64,000 nt of DNA. Origin: Lacticaseibacillus parakribbianus (GTDB lineage: Bacteria > Bacillota > Bacilli > Lactobacillales > Lactobacillaceae). Location: the NCBI RefSeq assembly GCF_025490915.1, contig NZ_JANQBA010000014.1:1-64000 (forward strand). Reading direction: 5' to 3'. The notes under the pieces are model-generated. The model made no database searches. It saw nothing but the letters and a program-made list of their open reading frames with translations, and was not told the DNA's origin. The translations under genes and the position numbers were made by a program. Of this stretch, positions 60,676 to 64,000 are shown piece after piece. Within the stretch, counting starts at the first letter, position 1. The number at the start of each line of letters is the position of its first letter.

Positions 60676-61620
60676 ATGATGGAAAAAGATGCCAAGATTT
60701 ACGTCGCCGGTCACCGCGGGATGGTGGGTTCCGCCATCGTGCGTGAGCTCAAGCGCCAGGGCTACACCAACCTGATCACCCGCACCCACGCGGAGCTTGA
60801 CCTGCAGCGGCAGGCCGACGTCGAGGCGTTTTTCGCCGCCGAGAAGCCGGATTACGTGTTCCTGGCCGCGGCCAAGGTCGGCGGCATCGTCGCCAACCAA
60901 GAGGCGCTGGCCGACTTCATGTACGACAACATGATCATGCAGATGAATGTGATTCACGAAGCATGGCGGAACAATGTGAAGAAGCTCGAGTTCCTGGGCT
61001 CCAGCTGCATCTACCCGCGTCTGGCCCCGCAGCCGATTCAGGAGAGCTCGCTGTTGACCAGCTCGCTGGAGCAGACCAACGAGGCCTACGCCTTGGCCAA
61101 GATCTCCGGTCTGAAGTACTGCGAGTACCTCAACCGCCAGTACGGCACGGATTACATCTCCGTGATGCCGACCAACCTGTACGGGCCCAACGACAACTAC
61201 CACCCGACCCACTCGCACGTGCTGCCGGCCCTGATTCGCCGCTTCCACGAGGCCAAGGTGCAGGGCAAAACGACGGTGACCTGCTGGGGCGACGGCAGCC
61301 CGTTGCGTGAGTTCATGTACGTCGACGACCTGGCCGACCTCTGCGTGTTCCTGATGAACAATTACTCCGGCAACGAGACGGTCAACGCTGGCACCGGCAA
61401 GGAGCTGACCATCAAGGCGCTGACCGAGAAGGTGGCCAAGATCATCGGCTACACCGGCGCCATCGAATGGGACACGTCCAAGCCGAACGGCACCCCGCGC
61501 AAGCTGCTGGACGTCTCCAAGGCGGCCGGCCTGGGCTGGACCTACAAGACGGAGCTGGACGACGGCATTCGCCTGGCCTACGAGGACTTCCTGGCCAACC
61601 CGATGCGAGCGGAGCGGTAA
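60676..61620 (+). CDS. fcl: GDP-L-fucose synthase
   Basis: 314 aa; epimerase/reductase that finishes GDP-L-fucose. N-terminal YVAGHRGMVGSAIVREL, catalytic-region FLGSSCIYPRLAPQPIQE and YALAKISGLKYCEYLNRQYG, and MPTNLYGPNDNYHPTHSHV. The ribosome binding site is weak (GAAAGAAG) for two adjacent ATGs at 60676 and 60679. It is in the same operon as gmd. Confidence 0.96.
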   Translation: MMEKDAKIYVAGHRGMVGSAIVRELKRQGYTNLITRTHAELDLQRQADVEAFFAAEKPDYVFLAAAKVGGIVANQEALADFMYDNMIMQMNVIHEAWRNNVKKLEFLGSSCIYPRLAPQPIQESSLLTSSLEQTNEAYALAKISGLKYCEYLNRQYGTDYISVMPTNLYGPNDNYHPTHSHVLPALIRRFHEAKVQGKTTVTCWGDGSPLREFMYVDDLADLCVFLMNNYSGNETVNAGTGKELTIKALTEKVAKIIGYTGAIEWDTSKPNGTPRKLLDVSKAAGLGWTYKTELDDGIRLAYEDFLANPMRAER

Positions 61621-61959
61621 GCGAGCGGCTGAGCGGGACCGTGGCGGGACCGTGGTGCGACCGTGGCGGCTGCCACGCGGCGTTCGAGGCAACACGCGGC
61701 GCGGTGTGAAGGCGTAACGGCGCCGTCACCACGCTCACGCCGCCTGAATTATTTCCCGGGAAATTGCCCGAGACTCGCACGGCAAGCAGCAACCGCCACC
61801 GGCGCCACCCATGTGGGATGGGTGACGCCGGTGGCGGCACGACAGACAGGCATGACCGGACCGCCGCGGTGTAATCCGCGGCGGCCTTGCGTTAGCCGCG
61901 CCAATCACGGCGCGGTCGGGGCGTTGGGCAGTGCCAACGCCATCACATTTGGGGGAAAT
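61621..61959. other. Intergenic region with a Noc-type site and a long hairpin
   Basis: No gene is supported. It carries the Noc-type palindrome (61751-61764) and a hairpin with arms 61793-61811 and 61819-61837 (19 bp, one mismatch) without a T run. The second half leads to the manC ribosome binding site GGGGG. Confidence 0.55.
61751..61764. promoter_or_regulatory. Noc-type binding site, second copy
   Basis: ATTTCCCGGGAAAT, identical to 2065-2078 and to the Bacillus Noc site. Intergenic between fcl and manC. Binding is inferred. Confidence 0.65.
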
Positions 61960-63300
61960 ATGCAGATTATTTTACTTTCCGGGGGCTCCGGCCAGCGGCT
62001 GTGGCCGCTGTCCAACAACGTTCGCTCCAAGCAGTTCATCGACTTGCTCAAGAGCCCGAGCGGCGAGTACGAGTCGATGGTGCAGCGGGTCTACCGCCAG
62101 ATTCGCACGGTCGATCCCGAGGCGGCGGTGACCATCGCCACCGCCAAGTCGCAGGTGTCGACGATTCACCACCAGCTGGGCGACGCTGTCGGGCTGTCGG
62201 TCGAACCGTGCCGGCGGGACACGTTCCCGGCCATCGCGCTGGCGGCCGCCTACCTGCACGACGTCAAGGGGATTGCGGCGACGGAGCCGATTGCGGTGTG
62301 TCCGGTCGATCCCTACGTGGCCGACAGCTACTTCCAAGGGGTCGCCGACCTCGCCGCCCGGGCCGCGGTCAGCCCCGCCAACCTGGTGCTGATGGGGATT
62401 GCGCCGACCTACCCGAGCGAGAAGTACGGCTACATCATCCCGGCGACGCGCGACCGGGTCAGCACTGTGAAGACCTTCAAGGAGAAGCCGGATGCGGCCA
62501 CGGCCGCCGCCTACCTCAAGCAGGGCGCCCTGTGGAACGGCGGGATTTTTGCCTTCAAGCTCGGCTACCTGATCGACCGGGCCCATGAACTGATCGATTT
62601 TGCCGATTACCAAGACCTGCTCAGCAAGTACGCCGGGCTGGAGAAAATCAGCTTCGACTACGCGGTCGTCGAGCACGAGCCCGCCATCGAGGTGATGCGC
62701 TACGCCGGCGAGTGGAAGGACCTCGGCACCTGGAACACGCTGACCGAGGCGATGGACGAGCCCAGCGTCGGCAAGGCGATGATGAGCGACTCCTGTGACA
62801 ACGTTCACGTGATCAACGACCTGGACGTGCCGATTCTGGCGATGGGCCTGCGGGACGTCGTGATCTCGGCCAGCCCCGAGGGCATTTTGGTCGCGGACAA
62901 AACGCAAAGCAGCTACATCAAGCCCTTCGTCGATCGCATCGACCAGCAGGTGATGTTCGCCGAGAAATCCTGGGGGAGCTTTCGGGTGCTGGACGTGTCC
63001 GATGGCGGCATGACGCTGCGGGTGACGCTGAACCCCGGCCACCACATGAACTACCACAGCCACGTTCACCGCGACGAGGTCTGGACCGTGCTTGAGGGTC
63101 GCGGCTGGACCGTGATCGACGGGGCGGTGCGAGCGGTGCGGCCCGGCGACGTGGTTCGCCTGCCGGCCGGCTCGCGTCACACGATCATCGCCGAAACCGA
63201 GCTGCGCGTGATTGAGGTGCAGACCGGCGAGTCGATCAGCGTCCAGGACAAGCACAAGTACGACTTTGATTTTGACACCATGCGGGAGGTACGGGGATGA
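61960..63300 (+). CDS. manC: Mannose-1-phosphate guanylyltransferase
   Basis: 446 aa; makes GDP-mannose for gmd. N-terminal nucleotidyltransferase with LLSGGSGQRLWPLSNNVRSK and the FKEKPD block; C-terminal cupin (HHMNYHSHVHRDEVWTVLEG) as in type II PMI/ManC proteins, though the length is shorter than bifunctional enzymes, so isomerase activity is uncertain. ATG 61960 follows GGGGGAAAT; an earlier in-frame start is rejected. Confidence 0.94.
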   Translation: MQIILLSGGSGQRLWPLSNNVRSKQFIDLLKSPSGEYESMVQRVYRQIRTVDPEAAVTIATAKSQVSTIHHQLGDAVGLSVEPCRRDTFPAIALAAAYLHDVKGIAATEPIAVCPVDPYVADSYFQGVADLAARAAVSPANLVLMGIAPTYPSEKYGYIIPATRDRVSTVKTFKEKPDAATAAAYLKQGALWNGGIFAFKLGYLIDRAHELIDFADYQDLLSKYAGLEKISFDYAVVEHEPAIEVMRYAGEWKDLGTWNTLTEAMDEPSVGKAMMSDSCDNVHVINDLDVPILAMGLRDVVISASPEGILVADKTQSSYIKPFVDRIDQQVMFAEKSWGSFRVLDVSDGGMTLRVTLNPGHHMNYHSHVHRDEVWTVLEGRGWTVIDGAVRAVRPGDVVRLPAGSRHTIIAETELRVIEVQTGESISVQDKHKYDFDFDTMREVRG

Positions 63301-64000
63301 ACGAGATGCAGCGTTACCAGGACTGGCGGCGACACGCGACGGCCGATCCGGACTTGATGGCTGAACTTGAGGCGATGGCGGCCAATCCGGCGGCCATCGA
63401 GGACGCGTTTTACCGCGACCTGGCGTTCGGCACCGGCGGCCTTCGCGGCACGATCGGCGCCGGCACCAACCGGATGAACGTCTACACGGTGGCCAAGGCC
63501 TCCCAGGGGCTGGCGGATTACATCGTGGCCAACTTCGCCCCGGCCGCTCGCAGCATCGCCGTGTCGCGCGATTCACGCCACAAGTCCGACCTGTTCGCGG
63601 AGGTCGCGGCCCGGGTGTTCGCCGCCAACGGCATCACGGTGTGGCGCTACGAGCAGATCGCGCCGACGCCGATGCTGAGCTTCGCCACCCGCCAGCTGCA
63701 CTGCGCCGCCGGCATCATGGTGACGGCCAGCCACAACCCGGCCAAGTACAACGGCTACAAGGTCTACGGCCCGGACGGCTGCCAGATCACCACGGCGGCG
63801 GCCAAGACGATCCTCGATTGCATCGAACGCCTGGCGATTTTTGATGATGTGAAAATGCTCCCGCTGGCCGACGCCGAGCAGGCGGGGCTGATTCGCGCGA
63901 TTCCCGCGAGCGTGTTCGATGACTTCGTCGCCGCCGTTCACGGCACCTCACAGCTGGCGGCCGGCACGGCCATCGACCGCGCGGTGTCGATCGTCTACTC
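63297..64000 (+). CDS. Phosphohexomutase (phosphomannomutase/phosphoglucomutase), partial
   Basis: First 234 residues; the gene runs past the window edge. AFGTGGLRGTIGAGTNRMNV (substrate-loop region) near residue 43 and the active-site serine motif TASHNP near 143. Start ATG overlaps the manC stop (ATGA). In the GDP-mannose pathway it would interconvert mannose-6-phosphate and mannose-1-phosphate; the PgcA-like N-terminus leaves a glucose-phosphate role open. Confidence 0.9.
   Translation, partial: MNEMQRYQDWRRHATADPDLMAELEAMAANPAAIEDAFYRDLAFGTGGLRGTIGAGTNRMNVYTVAKASQGLADYIVANFAPAARSIAVSRDSRHKSDLFAEVAARVFAANGITVWRYEQIAPTPMLSFATRQLHCAAGIMVTASHNPAKYNGYKVYGPDGCQITTAAAKTILDCIERLAIFDDVKMLPLADAEQAGLIRAIPASVFDDFVAAVHGTSQLAAGTAIDRAVSIVY

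Overview
The window looks like chromosomal DNA, probably close to the replication origin, from a high-GC member of the Lactobacillaceae. The main reasons are mnmE-mnmG at the left end, a Lactobacillales-style KxYKxGKxW signal on a large MucBP/LPQTG adhesin, strong AGGAGG ribosome binding sites throughout, a near-consensus ParB site (parS, 14705-14720) and two exact Noc-type binding sites (2065-2078 and 61751-61764). No insertion sequence, prophage or CRISPR array was seen. Species cannot be assigned from the sequence alone.

Layout. 0.5-4 kb: tRNA-modification genes mnmE and mnmG, the former with an Ala-rich insert in its G domain. 4.1-8.9 kb: a MazEF-type toxin-antitoxin pair, small membrane proteins, a CPBP protease, a more AT-rich divergent membrane/secreted pair, and a YxeA-like protein. 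9-14.6 kb: a four-gene operon (ABC ATPase, permease, response regulator, histidine kinase) behind a promoter with 11-bp direct repeats, then an Rgg-like regulator divergent from an MFS exporter. 14.7-18.2 kb: parS, a YafQ/DinJ-type toxin-antitoxin operon with a visible operator, a 54-aa PspC protein, and a long regulator with two HTH modules. 18.2-23.4 kb: nagB with two NagR/DasR-type operators, two paralogous tyrosine phosphatases flanking prs, tRNA-Lys and a lipoprotein.

23.5-34.6 kb is a surface region: a bifunctional Atl-like autolysin (amidase, GW repeats, GH73), a 2024-residue MucBP adhesin, CsbD and DUF975 proteins. A second identical tRNA-Lys (34.8 kb) is followed by palindromes and about 0.85 kb with no supported gene. 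35.8-39.1 kb holds a WYL regulator and unrecognised proteins.

39.6-53.1 kb is an exopolysaccharide cluster: priming sugar transferase, UDP-glucose dehydrogenase, glycosyltransferases, acetyl- and pyruvyl-transferases, Wzy-like polymerase and Wzx flippase. Base composition turns AT-rich from about 44.7 kb, which suggests an acquired core. No Wzd/Wze-type chain-length or kinase genes are visible. After two unrecognised genes, a second LPQTG protein and an AraC regulator, 59.6-64 kb encodes GDP-mannose and GDP-L-fucose synthesis (gmd, fcl, manC and a phosphohexomutase cut by the window edge). These would supply activated sugars for the polymer.

A recurring feature is Ala/Thr/Gly/Pro- or acidic-rich low-complexity inserts in otherwise unrelated proteins, including housekeeping MnmE.
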